Source: Oscheius tipulae (lineage: Eukaryota; Nematoda; Chromadorea; Rhabditida; Rhabditidae). Taken from it: a stretch of 64,000 nt of DNA. The stretch spans positions 2,976,001 to 3,040,000 of the forward strand of contig JASJZH010000001.1 of assembly GCA_037178975.1 (NCBI GenBank), in the 5' to 3' direction. Below are positions 11,701-22,741 of the stretch, piece by piece (position 1 is the stretch's first letter; each line of letters opens with the position of its first letter). The notes under the pieces were generated by a model. That model was not told where the DNA came from, ran no database searches, and worked only from the letters and a program-made list of their open reading frames with translations. The position numbers were made by a program, and so were the translations under genes.

Positions 11701-12915
11701 CATGACCTGCTCTCAGAAAACGTACCTGGTAATAGGGAATCTCCTTTTCTTCCCTGTACTTTTCGTTCGGCATCTCTGGGTCGTCGATGGCCACGTAGTA
11801 GGTATTTTCAATGAGGCAGAAGTCTCGAGCATACTCGATCCATCCTTTTCGAAATTCGGCAGGGGTCCAGCATTTGATCGCAGAGCCCATGTAGGTCTGA
11901 AAGATGGTTTGTTCCCTCTTTTCTGTTGGTTATTTCAGTTCGAGTCAGAGGTAGTCTTATCAGGACTCGAGAGCAGAGAGTAATGAGTCAATAAGATTTT
12001 TTCTATTCTTGCGTAGGTGGTGAAGTTTGATGTGCAAAGCCTGTTTGGACAAATTGATTGACTCTTGAGTCTCTGCAAGTATTAGTGATCGCCGAAAACG
12101 GTATACAATACTTACCATTTCGAAGAGCCAACTTTTTGAGATCAGTAAATTAGGTTTTAGAGAAGTGACCCAAACACGTGCTAACACTAGTCAACCAAAA
12201 CGTATAGTGAAGTTAGACTGGGTACGGAGAGACGGAGAAAGGTTCTTGTCCTGCCCCATACTCCTACAACTTTTGAGGTTTGTCTAGGATAAGTTATCAA
12301 GCTGATTCTTCTCGCTGGTTAAGAAAACTAGTGAGTAAGAAAGACGTAGAGTGTGATTTCAACGGGAGTCTGTGAATGGGCCTGCACAGTTATTTAGTTT
12401 TCCTTCAATTTGCTTCGAAAGTTATGTACAGGCTATACATACAATACATAAGTGAGGTTTGACTCTTTCACTAGACTCAGAGGTCAAAAGTAGCAATGCA
12501 TCACTCTGTACTACAGGGCCTGTAGTCAGAGGCTAGACAGTCTGGTTAAGTCTAAAGAGATAAAAAGTTTGTGGTCGAGCCTAGATTTTCTAGCTGTCTT
12601 CTGTCCCGTACTCTACGCTATTATGTGTCCCTTAACTACATTGCCATCAACAGTCAGTATTCAACTTATTTTTACAGTCACCCCTTCGACAGATAACACT
12701 CATCCAAATACTCATCCTCTTCTCTAAATAGAGCAGTTAGAAAGACTTACATAAGAGGTGATCAGGACCGACGAAATAGCGAAAATGTAGGCGGTGAGTT
12801 GAAAGTTTGCCCAGTCGACCTTGTCCTCCTCATACCTGACTATTTTTCAACGAGATGGTACAGGAACGTACCTCGGATTGCTGAGCTTAGAGACCACGGC
12901 AAAGATGGCGTCCAT
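8793..12915 (-). CDS. Innexin A
   Basis: Gap-junction protein with four membrane spans. Exons, 5' to 3': 12872-12915, 12751-12835, 11726-11896, 11546-11683, about 10631-10690, 10218-10410, 9215-9402, 9046-9177 and 8793-8942, giving about 386 residues. Clear family marks are IKCWTP with its extracellular cysteine, the conserved YYQWVP at TM2, a second extracellular loop (FPRTTMCDF, VQCVLAQNMFNEKIF) and the C-terminal VVLLRLIASNAGD. The fifth exon's 5' edge is uncertain because the acceptor is weak. Introns range from 36 bp to about 0.85 kb. It starts 130 bp from innexin B in the opposite direction. The ATG at 12915 opens MDAIFAVVSKLSNP. Confidence 0.9.
9652..9681. repeat. 30-bp direct repeat, copy 1 (copy 2 at about 9983-10011)
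   Basis: GTCTCTGTCCACAATAAAGA and the bases after it recur about 330 bp downstream inside the same innexin A intron. Origin unknown; it could be the edge of a small mobile element. Confidence 0.5.
12305..12377. repeat. Copy of the innexin B exon-end/intron sequence
   Basis: About 60-70 bases, including AGTGAGTAAGAAAGACGTAG and TTTCAACGGGAGTCTGTGAA, nearly match 14870-14940, which spans the last-but-one exon end of innexin B. Here the copy sits in the first large intron of innexin A. This is a trace of rearrangement between the adjacent innexins. Confidence 0.75.
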
Positions 12916-13045
12916 GGCTGGAACGAGACCGTACTCGGACTAAAGATAGCGAGAAGGGGTACCCAGCTCCAGGGAGAAGTCTTATCAGTAGAAGCACACC
13001 GCCTTCTCTCTTCAGATATCACGGCAGTCGTGCTCGTCTCTCCAA
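12916..13045. promoter_or_regulatory. 130-bp divergent promoter of innexins A and B
   Basis: Two innexin genes start on opposite strands with only 130 bp between their ATGs, so regulatory sequence must be shared or overlap. No core element is recognised. The two genes could be co-expressed to form mixed channels, which is inference. Confidence 0.6.
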
Positions 13046-15123
13046 ATGCCGGTGAGTTTTCCGTCCGTTCTGTACTGTTCCATCACGATAGTCACTCTGA
13101 ACAAAACTTTTAGTCCTGGTCAGCGGAGATCAACGCCTACCTCAAGAATGTCAAGTCGACTCACGATGACGACAGCGTTGACAGGTTGAATTACGTGACG
13201 ACGATCTATATGCTCCTGGCTTTTGCTCTGACCATTTTTGCAAAAAACTATGTGGGGGAGCCCTTACAGTGCTGGGTGCCGAACCAATGGAAGGATACGT
13301 GGGAGGACTTTGCCGAGAGTTACTGCTTCGTCGAGAATACGTATTTCGTGCCGATGAATCAGACTACGCTTCCAGAAGCCCAGAAGAGGGAGGGAATGGA
13401 GATGATATACTATCAGGTTGGTAAATTTTGAGAAACGGAGGGGGTAGTCTAAACTAATAACAGTTCAGAGCTACCTGTTTAGGCTTCGAGTTATTCTCGG
13501 TAGTCTACTGGCGGTAATTGAGAGATAGACGAGAGCATAGCAGACGACAATCTTTAAAAGTCGCAGAGTAGAACTAAACACAGCTTTCGAACAACAAGGT
13601 AAAATTATTCTCGACAGGGCATTTCTTGTCGAGTCCACGTTTGTAAGAAGAGTTTGTTTTGTTTTGGGCACGAGTAAGTTATCGGCCCCAGGTCTCTTCA
13701 CCGTTGACCTTACTGGAATACCTTGGAAAACCGACAAGGAGACCTACAACGACAAGCGATTGTACCTGTACATCCGTGGGTTAGAGACGGGCTAACAGAT
13801 TCTGTCAACACAGGCTGATGGATCAGACCGGACAGAATCAGAACAATGAGTTAGAGATCTCTTGAGATTTTACTTTGAGAGACTAGGGCTCAAACATCAA
13901 CGAGAAGGCAGCCTGTAGATCACACGGGCCTGAAACCTTTCTGTCACAAATGAACCAGTCGAGTTTTAGTGGGTGCCCTTCATTCTGTCACTTATGGCCT
14001 TTTTCTTCTACCTACCTCGAGCAGTATGGCGTGCACTTTCCAACTACAGTGGCCTGGCTCTTTCCGACATGGTCACCTCAGCTCGTCAATCGGCAAAACT
14101 TCTTGATGACAAGCAGAAGAAAGCCTTCAAAACCTTTGCTACTACTCTTGAGTATCGCATCGAGTACAACCACTCCTCCACTCTGCGGTACGGTAAATCG
14201 CTCTTCAACATCTACATCGTCATGAAGCTTCTGATCTGGCTCAATCTCCTCCTCCAATTCTACTTTCTCAACCACTTTTTGGGTACCGGATACGTTCTTT
14301 GGGGTTACGGAATCCTGTCCGATATGATCAATGGAAGACACTGGCAAGCTAGTGGACATTTTCCAAGAGTAAGTTGGAGAGAGACTGAGGGCAATAGCAA
14401 GTTTAGGTAGCCTTCTGTGATCTGACAGTTCGCGAGATGGGAAATGTGAACAACTGGACTGTTCAGTGTGTTCTCATGGTGGGTAAGAATGGCTGACAGT
14501 CTCATTCTCCCTCTCCAGGTCAACATGTTCAACGAGAAGATCTTCATCTTCATCTGGTGGTGGCTAGCCTTTGTCCTTCTCGTCACAACTATCAATCTCC
14601 TCGCCTGGCTTATGAACCGCTTCTCGTCCGCGAGAAGAATTAGCTTCCTCAGCAGTATGAGGAAAGATTCTCACCTCGAGGGTGGATCAGAAGATGACGA
14701 CCGCTTCTACCGCGAGGTTCTGAAAGACGACGGAGTTCTGGTCTTGCGACTACTGGACGCCAACGCCGGAAGGATACAGTCAACTGAACTCTACGGACAG
14801 CTCTGGCATTACGGACAGACCAGCAGGAAGGGATCGAGGAGCACGGAAGAGACTGACGACAGCACGCAAAAGTTGCTGGTTAAGAAAGCTGGTGAGTAAG
14901 AAAGACGTAGAGCGTGATTTCAACGGGAGTCTGTGAATTGTTAGGCGATTACATAGCAGTCAGAATCTCTCTCACAGGTTTCGTTACCTCCGTAAGACCC
15001 ACTTATCCTTTGCTGGACCTGAAAAGGTCTCCGTCGGTCCAGGAAGATCAGAAAGTTGGGCTGATAGACGACGAGGAGGAAGACATGAATCTGTCCAATT
15101 ACGATGAAAATTATCCCAGTTAG
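13046..15123 (+). CDS. Innexin B
   Basis: Gap-junction channel protein of 432 residues. Exons 13046-13051, 13114-13416, 13970-14368, 14407-14478, 14519-14891 and 14978-15123. Four membrane spans, YVGEPLQCWVP in the first extracellular loop, YYQWVPF at TM2, and GHFPRVAFCDL and VQCVLMVNMFNEKIF in the second loop are diagnostic. The first coding exon is only ATG CCG before a GTGAG donor; an alternative is a start inside exon 2, but the six-base exon keeps phase. The last exon adds an acidic tail (IDDEEEDMNLSNYDENYPS); reading through its donor would stop after KKAGE instead. Short introns of 38 and 40 bp flank exon 4. Confidence 0.93.
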
Positions 15124-15306
15124 CCGGACTTTTCTTCCTACTGACGGACTCTTTTCAGCCGCGCCGATAGCCACTCCCTGAACTCCACAGACTTCGAGAG
15201 TGATCTAAATAAATCTCACCTAATTATCATTTCCGAACTATAGACATGGATCCTTCCACTGATTGCCTGAAATTGTGCCCATATCCCTAACTCAATTTCC
15301 TAGACT

Positions 15307-16996
15307 ATGGCAGGTTTTGTGGAGTTTGTCACAGATAAAATCCACGAGAACTTCGACACGACCTACGATGTGGACACGACGGATCGGATGAAGTATGTCT
15401 ACTCGATATGGCTGTTCTGCGCGGGAGCAGTACTATTCTTTGCCACTAGCTACGTGGGTCAGCCTCTTCAGTGCTGGACGCCGAATCAGTTCTCAGTGAG
15501 TACAATAAGAGAGTGATAGTGGATAGTAGACATTGACAGAGCTGACCACCAATCTTTCAGGACCATTGGGAAGAGTACGCCGAAAGCTACTGCTTCATTG
15601 AAAACACCTACTATGTCCCTGACAACAGTTCAAATCTGCCTAAGCACAATACCAGATACGAGCATGCTATACGGTGGTATCAGGTTATCTTGACCCATCT
15701 CTGTCCATTCAAAAAGTTTAGTGGGTCCCTGTAATTCTTGCTCTAGAGGCCTTGATCCTCTACCTCCCCCGCTTCTTGTGGAAGGCTCTACAGGCAGCAC
15801 AAGGTGTGTGGGTAGTCTTTTGAAAATCAAACCTCTCTAGGAATCTCCCTCTCCGTCGTCACAGTCACTGCCAGAAACTTTGCAAAGAGGGAATTAAAAA
15901 ACGGGAAATTCAAGGCAGACTACGAGGCTAAAATGATCTTTGACTCGTGGAACCTGGAAAGGAAACTGACGATGTCGCTCCTGCTCACAAAACTCTTCTC
16001 AATCACCGCCCTCTTCTTGCAGATCTTCAGTCTGGATTGGTAGGTGCGTTCTTCATTGACTCTGGTCGCATTCGACCAAATGTTATTAGCTCATGTGAAA
16101 TCAAGTTGGACAGTTCTTGACACTATAATTTGGACAGCGAGTCCGAGGGCAGAGAAGTCGTCTTTTCCTGCAGAGCCAAAAGCTTACCTGTTGGCACCGT
16201 CGAGACAACATGGGGCAGATAATGCAACTTTTTTGCTGTATACGAACGACTAGAAAACACCTAAACTATCTGATATACAATAGAATTAGCTGTACTGGAT
16301 AGCCGCGAAGTGCTGTCATATCTTCCTTTTTGGGTACCGTTTGACAGAAATCCAAATCCATCTGACTAGAGTCATCCAAGAGTCATGCACCTTTTCTCAC
16401 ACTGACAACTATCTCACAAACCATCCCATGTTTCAGGATGATCTTCGGAGACGTCTTCAACCCCTTCGGTCTGTCCGTACTGATTGATGTGCTCCGTGGC
16501 CGTCATTGGCAGGAGAGTGGAGCCTTCCCTCGAGTGACATTCTGCGACCTTGAAGTCCGTGAACTCGGTCAGGTTCATAAGTGGTCCCTTCAGTGTGTTC
16601 TGATGGTAAGAAGCTCTATTTTAACTGGACATTAAGATCACTTTGAGATTAACATGTACAACGAGAAGGTCTTCGTGTTCATCTGGTGGTGGCTGGTCTT
16701 CCTCCTGTTAATCAGTATCGGAAACTTCATCAAGTGGATTCTTAGAATCACCAGCATCAGCCAGGATGCTTTCGTTCAACGAGTCATTGTAGTTCTCATT
16801 GTCTTATGGACCTGAGTTTCTGATTTAGCAATGCTTCACCACAGAAGATCTGGGCAAAGCTAGTCTCTTTCGGAAGAAATGTCTGAAGATGGACGGAGTA
16901 ACTATGCTTCATTTGATAGAAGAGAATGCAACCATTTATCAAGCTTCGGATTTTATGCAGCCGATGTGGGAGGACTTTTTGAAGAGGTATGATTGA
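15307..16996 (+). CDS. Innexin C
   Basis: Third innexin in the row, 356 residues. Exons 15307-15495, 15561-15683, 15722-15803, 15841-16039, 16437-16605, 16648-16788 and 16829-16996. It shows SYVGQPLQCWTPNQF, ESYCFIENTYYVP, YQWVP, GAFPRVTFCDLEVRELGQVH and INMYNEKVFVFIWWW. The acceptor before exon 6 is TTTGAG rather than TTTCAG, but phase and family alignment need it. It is shorter than innexin B at the C terminus. An AATAAA follows the stop at 17003. It lies 183 bp after innexin B on the same strand, so the pair may be a tandem duplication or an operon-like unit. Confidence 0.93.
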
Positions 16997-17084
16997 GATT
17001 GTAATAAAGACTACCACCTGTCTTGTAATTTGAGTTAGAGACGGAAAGTGACATGTTCAGATTGGCCAGCCTGGGAATCATTGA

Positions 17085-17107
17085 CAGATAGACAGACAGA
17101 CAGACAA
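17085..17107. repeat. Short GACA/CAGA repeat
   Basis: About five GACA units lie just after innexin C. Apart from this, 16997-17428 shows no gene. Confidence 0.7.
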
Positions 17108-17428
17108 GAAGAGTCTGAAATGGATTGCCAACAAGGAAAGGACAAGAAGGCCAAGTTCACAGAGAAAGAATCTAGAATCTCCCGTACAGAAGTAGCTCCA
17201 CTTTCTCTCTAAGTAGACTAACAATTAGGAAACTTTGCAATATTAATTTCTCGTTGTTTGGAAGAAAAGTATACAAAAAGGCTCAATTACCTGTAACTAG
17301 CTAATTGACTTCTACCCAAACCATAGACATCGTCTGCAATGGTTGTCGCTGCCAGCCTCTGTCGTTTTTTTTCCTCTTCCTTCTGCTACCGAAAATTAAT
17401 GTTAAATTGGAGCGATCGACGACTCGGG

Positions 17429-17871
17429 TACAGTGCTCAACGACTCCATCATTCTCAATGGGCCAAAGGCCACGTTTCCTGATGTGAAGAAGATTCATGC
17501 AATCAAAGGACATGTGGAAATTTACGGAACGAATCTTAAGGCTGAGGATACTGAAAAGGCGCTCGGAAAGATTACGATGATACAAAACGATTGTAAGTCT
17601 CTTACTGAAAATTGTGCAAAACAGTTTTATAGATTACCATTATCCGTTTGTCGTCATTGTGAACAATACGCACGCGGTCACGCGCTTGAGACTACCAAAG
17701 TTGAAGTTCAAAGCATCGTTTGCAATTTATCACACTGGGAATGGTCACAAATACAAACGGAGGCTATCGAATGGATCAACAGCCCCGGTCTTACAGCTAA
17801 AAATGTTCAAATCGACGACGTTCCATGCCTGCTGGCCGTCAAAGAATTCGAAACTTTGAGCAAATGCCAGT
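17429..17871 (+). CDS. Possible internal exon, receptor L-domain-like
   Basis: A frame of about 147 codons without an initial ATG begins after an ACAG acceptor and ends at a CA/GTGAGG donor. The text SIILNGPKATFPDV, KKIHAIKGHVEIYGTNLKAE is reminiscent of the repeated beta-strand pattern of receptor L domains in nematode irld-type proteins. Seven cysteines suggest an extracellular product. I could not join it with confidence to exons before or after; a second frame at 17911-18207 is the likely continuation. The gene may be real, partial or decayed. Confidence 0.35.
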
Positions 17872-17952
17872 GAGGCAGCTACGTGGATGTAGAGGAATGG
17901 GTGCACTTCGGTGCTTTATTCTGGATTGACGAAATTGAGCGACGGAGTTAAT

Positions 17953-18020
17953 GACATAGAGCAGGTACTTTGCCCATTTCAACGACGAGCTGACATCGAT
18001 CAAAGTACCTGCTCTATGTC
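17953..18020. repeat. Perfect 20-bp inverted repeat with 28-nt loop
   Basis: GACATAGAGCAGGTACTTTG at 17953-17972 is exactly reverse-complemented at 18001-18020. A perfect hairpin of this size inside a possible coding stretch is unusual. It may be a local inversion or template-switch event, or a structured RNA. Confidence 0.9.
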
Positions 18021-18207
18021 AAAGCCTTTACTGAAAGAAGTCGAATTGAGTCATACTATAGAATTGTCAAATCCTTTGGAAAATTTCAAGTTTGCTGAGG
18101 AAACGAGAGATCTTGACGAGAAACTGCAAACAATCAGTGTGAATTCCTGTGTAATGGCAGCTGGCAACGACTTGACTACCGTCTCCTTCCTCGAATCCGA
18201 TCAATGA

Positions 18208-18773
18208 AGCCTGTAAGAAAGCAGGAAGACACGGTACACTCTTTTGTACCGTTAACTTGCATCAATACATTGTTTTGAGTTTTTGAAGGGAATCATCATG
18301 TGTGTGACAAGGACAGAGATGCGTTTCGATAGTTTCTATCGTCTAGAATGCAAAGGACCCATCGAAATGAAAAACTTTGGAAATGGAGTGAGAACAACGT
18401 TGGCCGATAGGAAACGGTGGGAAAATGACAATAAAATACCAAAACACTTTCACATCTTTCTAATCTTCTTAGTTCCACCTTGCTTTTAGTCTACTCTTCT
18501 CCAAAAACAATCTGGGATTGAACTTGCGATCGCTTTCTTTGTGTTTCATCATTCTATCCACTTGACTATCCGGATCCCCTCTCAATTGATGTAGCTGTTT
18601 TATTAGTTGCTTTGCTTCGTTTTGTTTTACGAAACAATTACGATAGAATACAAAGTTTCTGCTTTCAATCAAGTAAAACAAAAACTTTTGTAACTTCTAA
18701 CTTGAAGCAATTTGGGAGAGTCGCTACAGTTCAACGCCCCACAGTCGTCAGAGAACGTCGTCTACGAGCCAAG
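18208..18773. other. Intergenic, nothing recognised
   Basis: Short frames without splice support. The right end must hold the promoter of the gene starting at 18774. Confidence 0.4.
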
Positions 18774-20680
18774 ATGGAAGCCGAAGGAGTCGAAATCGTC
18801 CATAGGAACAAGGATGGAGAGGAAGAGACCAAGGAGATCGTCCTCAACAACGGAGCCAAGATCTTCGTCCACGCCGAGAAAGGTTAGTCTACTTTTGGTT
18901 TCCGTTTTACTCGGTCTATACCTACTGTCTCTCGATTTCTCTGTTCCTTTTTCAATTGCTTTCTTCCAGCCTACGACGATTTTTACCCCGACGGAAAGTC
19001 GTTCGACGAGATGACCGGCAGCGGCCAGAAGATCCTCTTCACCCATGAGGCAAAGCTTCATCGCGACGGAATCAAGCAGCTGGTTGAGGCTGGCCAAGAA
19101 ATGATGCCCCGAATTGCCTGCAATCCGATGATGATCCACCATCAACACGTTATGTGGCTCTACCAGCTGGCCATCGAGAGACAGAAGGAGCAGTGTCGCT
19201 TCTGGGTTGAGTCCATCGGCCCCTCGTTCAATGCTAAAGGAGCCACGAAGAAAGGAGCCATGGGAAACAATCAGCCTCGCAATCAGGTCGCTCCCAAGGC
19301 CGAACTATGCTGTGCTCTGGTGCTCGAAGATGGTAGCTTCCAGTGGATCGAAATGGTCAAGGAGGGTGACGGCTACAAGTCCAAAGAGACCATCCCGCAG
19401 AAAATGCTCCAGCAGCTGCTAGGAAATGCCACTGTGGCAAGGATTCGGATGGAGATGACTGTGCCGAAGGACTACTTCGAGCTGAAGAATCTGGTCGAGA
19501 CGATACAGGATAGACCGGAGGTTTTGCCGGAAGCTGAGAGACTTCTCGCGATCGTCTTGAAAGGAGAGAAGGCACCCGGCTCGGACTGGGTCATCACGGT
19601 CGGAGAAAACGGAAAAGGACAGCCGAGGGAGTTCTTCGTCCATGGAAAGGTCCTCGCCCATGGCAGTCCCATTCTGGAGGTTAGTCTTTACTATTCTTTC
19701 TGTCTCTGTCCAGTGTTACTGTTACAATGGACATGTTTCTCTTCCGTCTAACGACTGTTTCCTCATCTGAAAGATCTGCCGTAGTTGTCTCTCGAGATTT
19801 CCAAGAGGGCATAGTCCTTCTTGGTCTCCTCCAGTTAGTACTTCTTCTTTGGCGTCATCACCTTGAGAGCACTCAATTTAGAAACAATCTTTCCGAAATC
19901 GGTCGTCCAGGATGACGTAGGTGAAGCGAATGTAGGAGATTTCTCGCCCTCCGCTGATGCATTCCTGTAGATACTTGTATGTCAAAAGACTGTTAATGTT
20001 CCAACCCCCATAAACTCTGTCATTCCCTCCGTCTCCAGCGTACAGGTATTGATAAAAGGCCAGTCGGGAGAAGTTTCATGGCCATTCTCTATCCATCCTG
20101 TCCACGCGTCTTTCATCCTCCGCTCAGTGAAACATCCAATTAACAGGTCGCCATGAGGACTCACTCGTCCATCGGCAACGATCAGCAGCTGCTGATGGTC
20201 TCCCACGAGAACCGCTTCATTCTGCCTCAGACCCATGCGGACGACATGCCAGCCATTCTGACGTACTTCTACCTCCGAACCTTCATCCTTCCGCCTCACA
20301 CGGCCTTTGCACGTGTCGGACGTACCCTCTGCACCCTGCTCCCCCGTTTCGGCATCGGCAACATGTTTGTCTTCTGGGAGGACGCTATGATCCGAGAGGC
20401 GCAGTCGCTGGATAGGAAGGACTGGAAGAAGAGTATTCCGCAGCTGGCTCGCCTCCTCGTCGGCCTCTATTGTTCGCCCTATGGAGCCATGCCCACTGCC
20501 AAGAAGGTCCTCATCAGCACGCTGGCCGACGCCTGGCACATGGCTGACACGAGTGGCGGGAACCTGGAAAAGGAGTTTCAGAAGGACGAGGTCTTCACGA
20601 TCGAAGTCCTCGCCCCGGCCTACAATACGATGAACAGGTTCCTTCTGGTCGCTGCCTCTGTCAAGAAGACCTACGTCTAG
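18774..20680 (+). CDS. 450-aa protein of unknown function, weakly BTB-like
   Basis: Exons 18774-18882, 18970-19679 and 20147-20680 give 450 residues. The ATG at 18774 follows CCAAG and opens MEAEGVEIVHRNKDGEEE. The first half is unrecognised (HHQHVMWLYQLAIERQKEQC). A central stretch DWVITVGENGKGQPREFFVHGKVLAHGSPIL recalls the start of a BTB/POZ fold, where a protein's 'H-x3-LAxxSP' sits, but the rest of the fold is not obvious, and HADDMPAILTYFYL could be its end. Codon bias is strong toward G/C ends, as in H2B, suggesting high expression. An AATAAA follows at about 20692. Intron 2 (467 bp) holds a duplicated segment. Confidence 0.8.
19727..19980. repeat. Segmental repeat copy 1 (copy 2 at 20832-21070)
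   Basis: About 250 bp, including CTAACGACTGTTTCC and TTCTTTGGCGTCATCACC, recur with few changes about 1.1 kb downstream. On the minus strand both copies share a coding-like run, GREISYIRFTYVILDD, interrupted by stops. This looks like a small decayed gene fragment duplicated around the host gene's last exon. Confidence 0.8.
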
Positions 20681-20831
20681 ACGAAGTTCAATAAATACTA
20701 TTTCCTTTATCTTATATTCTCTTGTTCTGTTAGAGTTCTTTGCTATCTTCGAGTTCATTAATGTCTGACTCCTCCTTTGGAATTTGTTAAAAGGCCAGGA
20801 AACTGACAATAGTTTATCTATGTACAACTAA

Positions 20832-21070
20832 ATGGACATGTCTCGTCTAACGACTGTTTCCTTATCTGAAAGATCCGTCGTCCCCTGTCACTCGAGATTT
20901 CCAAGAGGGCATAGTCCTTCATGGTCTCCTCCAGTTAGTACTTCTTCTTTGGCGTCATCACCTTGAGAGTACTCAATTTAGAAACAATCTTTTCGAAATC
21001 AGTCGTCCAGGATGACGTAGGTGAAGCGAATGTAGGAGATTTCTCGCCCTCCGTTGACGTAATAGTACAG
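20832..21070. repeat. Segmental repeat copy 2
   Basis: Matches 19727-19980 over about 240 bp with scattered substitutions and small gaps; lies 150 bp after the stop of the 450-aa protein gene. Confidence 0.8.
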
Positions 21071-21248
21071 GTATTGATAAAAAGGCTGGGGAGGTTTTAT
21101 GGCCATTCCGGATATGTGTTCCTGACAGAAGTCCCGGAACTGGAGCTTTCTGATATAAACCGATTAGTTAGTTAGAAATGGATAGGCTCGATACCTTGTG
21201 AAGGCTGGGAGCCGTGAGGAAGTTCGTAAAACTAATATTTCAATCTCG

Positions 21249-21314
21249 TTGCCTTCTCAATGGAGGGAAGGATGTTCCAATCTTTCAACCTCTACATTCG
21301 CAGGGTCGGAAGAC
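21249..21314 (-). pseudogene. Truncated SL1 RNA gene
   Basis: The 3' half of an SL1 RNA unit (GTTGCCTTC, TTTCAACCTCTACATTCGCA, GGTCGGAAG read on plus) is present, but the leader exon is missing: homology stops where the donor and SL exon should begin. The Sm-site region is degraded. It is paired divergently with the copy at 21587. Confidence 0.8.
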
Positions 21315-21586
21315 GGAGACGAACCGGTTGCTGCCTGATAAGACTATTTAGGCATCTTTTTCTAGCATAAAGAGGATACTGTTAGATTGAAACTGTTTCT
21401 ATCGGAACACAGCAGTCCAAAGAGACTTCGAAATACCATCTGTTTCAACTTCAATGGATGAATAGATCATTTTCCGTCAAGATGCCTTTCACTGGGTCCA
21501 ACTCCGTCTGTGACAGAATTTCGCGCCTTTGCCGCTCCATCTCTCCTTCCAGACAACCAGGATATCCCAGCGGCGAGCAGTAGCGT

Positions 21587-21692
21587 CGGTTTAATTACCC
21601 AGGTTTAAGGTATTCAATGCTTCCGACCCTGCGAATAGTAGAGGTATAAAGACATTTTGGAACGGTCTCCAGTTCAGTGGGAAGGCAACAAG
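21587..21692 (+). ncRNA. SL1-like RNA gene, variant leader (copy b)
   Basis: The 22-nt leader (21587-21608) differs from SL1 at position 15 (A to G) and position 20 (G to A) and is followed by the GT donor. The Sm site reads ACATTTTGGAAC, one change from the other copies, and the final stem is imperfect. The upstream element still has TCCATCTCTCC. It may be decaying, or a divergent leader. Confidence 0.75.
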
Positions 21693-22108
21693 AAAAACAA
21701 AGTGTTGTCCAGGTGCCATTCTACATCAAGGAGTATTACTACAAGATGACGATCCAGAGCCCGAACTTGCAAAGATTCTCGCGAATATCAAAAAAAATTT
21801 CATCTCTACGGGTAATCTCTTTCAACTTGAATGAACCTGGCGTGTCGCCATGAAAATAATCTTCACGCACTTTTGCGTACAGTCGGTAATGGTGGGAAAT
21901 TCAAATGTAGTGAAAGTTTTGTGAGACATCCATGGCAGAAACATGTTGCTAAGGCGGTTCATCAAATGTTCGGTTTTGGTTTTTATGAAAGTTCAATCGA
22001 ATACTGTTTTGACGTGGGACAAGGAAAGGAAAAGTGTCTTCCCTCCTCTTATTTCTGCCCAATCAAGGTGATAAGGCTCATTTCACCGTGTCTCAAACTG
22101 TATTATCT

Positions 22109-22213
22109 TGTTGCCTTCCCATTCTAGGGAAGGCTGTTCCAAAATTTCATTCAACCTCTACATGTGAGCAAGGTCGGAAGCATTTGAATACCTCAAAAAT
22201 GGGTAGTTAAACC
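22109..22213 (-). ncRNA. SL1-like RNA gene, variant leader (copy c)
   Basis: The leader (22192-22213) begins GGTTTAACTACCC and ends with ATTTTTGAG, three changes from SL1 (positions 8, 15, 16). The GT donor, the Sm site AAATTTTGGAAC and a perfect eight-pair terminal stem (GCCTTCCC/GGGAAGGC) are intact, so it may well be functional. Upstream sequence is diverged from the other copies beyond about 130 bp. Confidence 0.82.
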
Positions 22214-22641
22214 GATGATTCTGTTTACTGCTTATATAAGACGTGGTCTACATGAGGAGATGGAGCGGTGGAGACCAGGAGGGATCAGAGAAGGATTGGA
22301 ACGCTGTGAATGGCATCTTGACGGAAAATGATCTATTCATCCATTGAAGTTGAAAAACGGTATTTTTCAGACACGTGGTAGTCTCACGGTAGTTCACTAA
22401 TTGGACCTGGAAACTGTTGCTGCATTCAAAACAATACAAACTATTTAAAACTAGCGAAAAAACTAGCAAGAATGAGCAATTAAGAGAGTAGCAGACGACA
22501 GTTCCCATGGATCCGAGCCAGACAGCACCCGCCCGCAACCCGAAGCATCGCTTCTATCGTCCATTGTTGGAGAAACTGCTGCAGGCTATGTTGGAAGATT
22601 CGATCCTCTTTTGTGTAAAGAAAACTCTAATGTTTCAATCT

Positions 22642-22741
22642 TGTTGCCTTCCCACGGAAGGCTGTTCCAAAATTTCTTTCAACCTCTGTTTGAGAGCAGG
22701 GTCGGAAGCATTTGAATACCTCAAACTTGGGTAATTAAACC
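22642..22741 (-). ncRNA. SL1 spliced-leader RNA gene (copy d)
   Basis: Canonical 22-nt leader at 22720-22741 (GGTTTAATTACCC then AAGTTTGAG), GT donor, Sm site AAATTTTGGAAC and a seven-pair terminal stem (GCCTTCC/GGAAGGC). It donates its leader to mRNA 5' ends by trans-splicing. Copy e faces away from it 579 bp upstream. Confidence 0.95.

Noticed and set aside
22248-22538. Minus-strand frame shared with 25155-25412 (FQLQWMNR and KMPFTAF words)
   Set aside because: It runs through the repeated upstream regions of SL1 genes and has no coding support.
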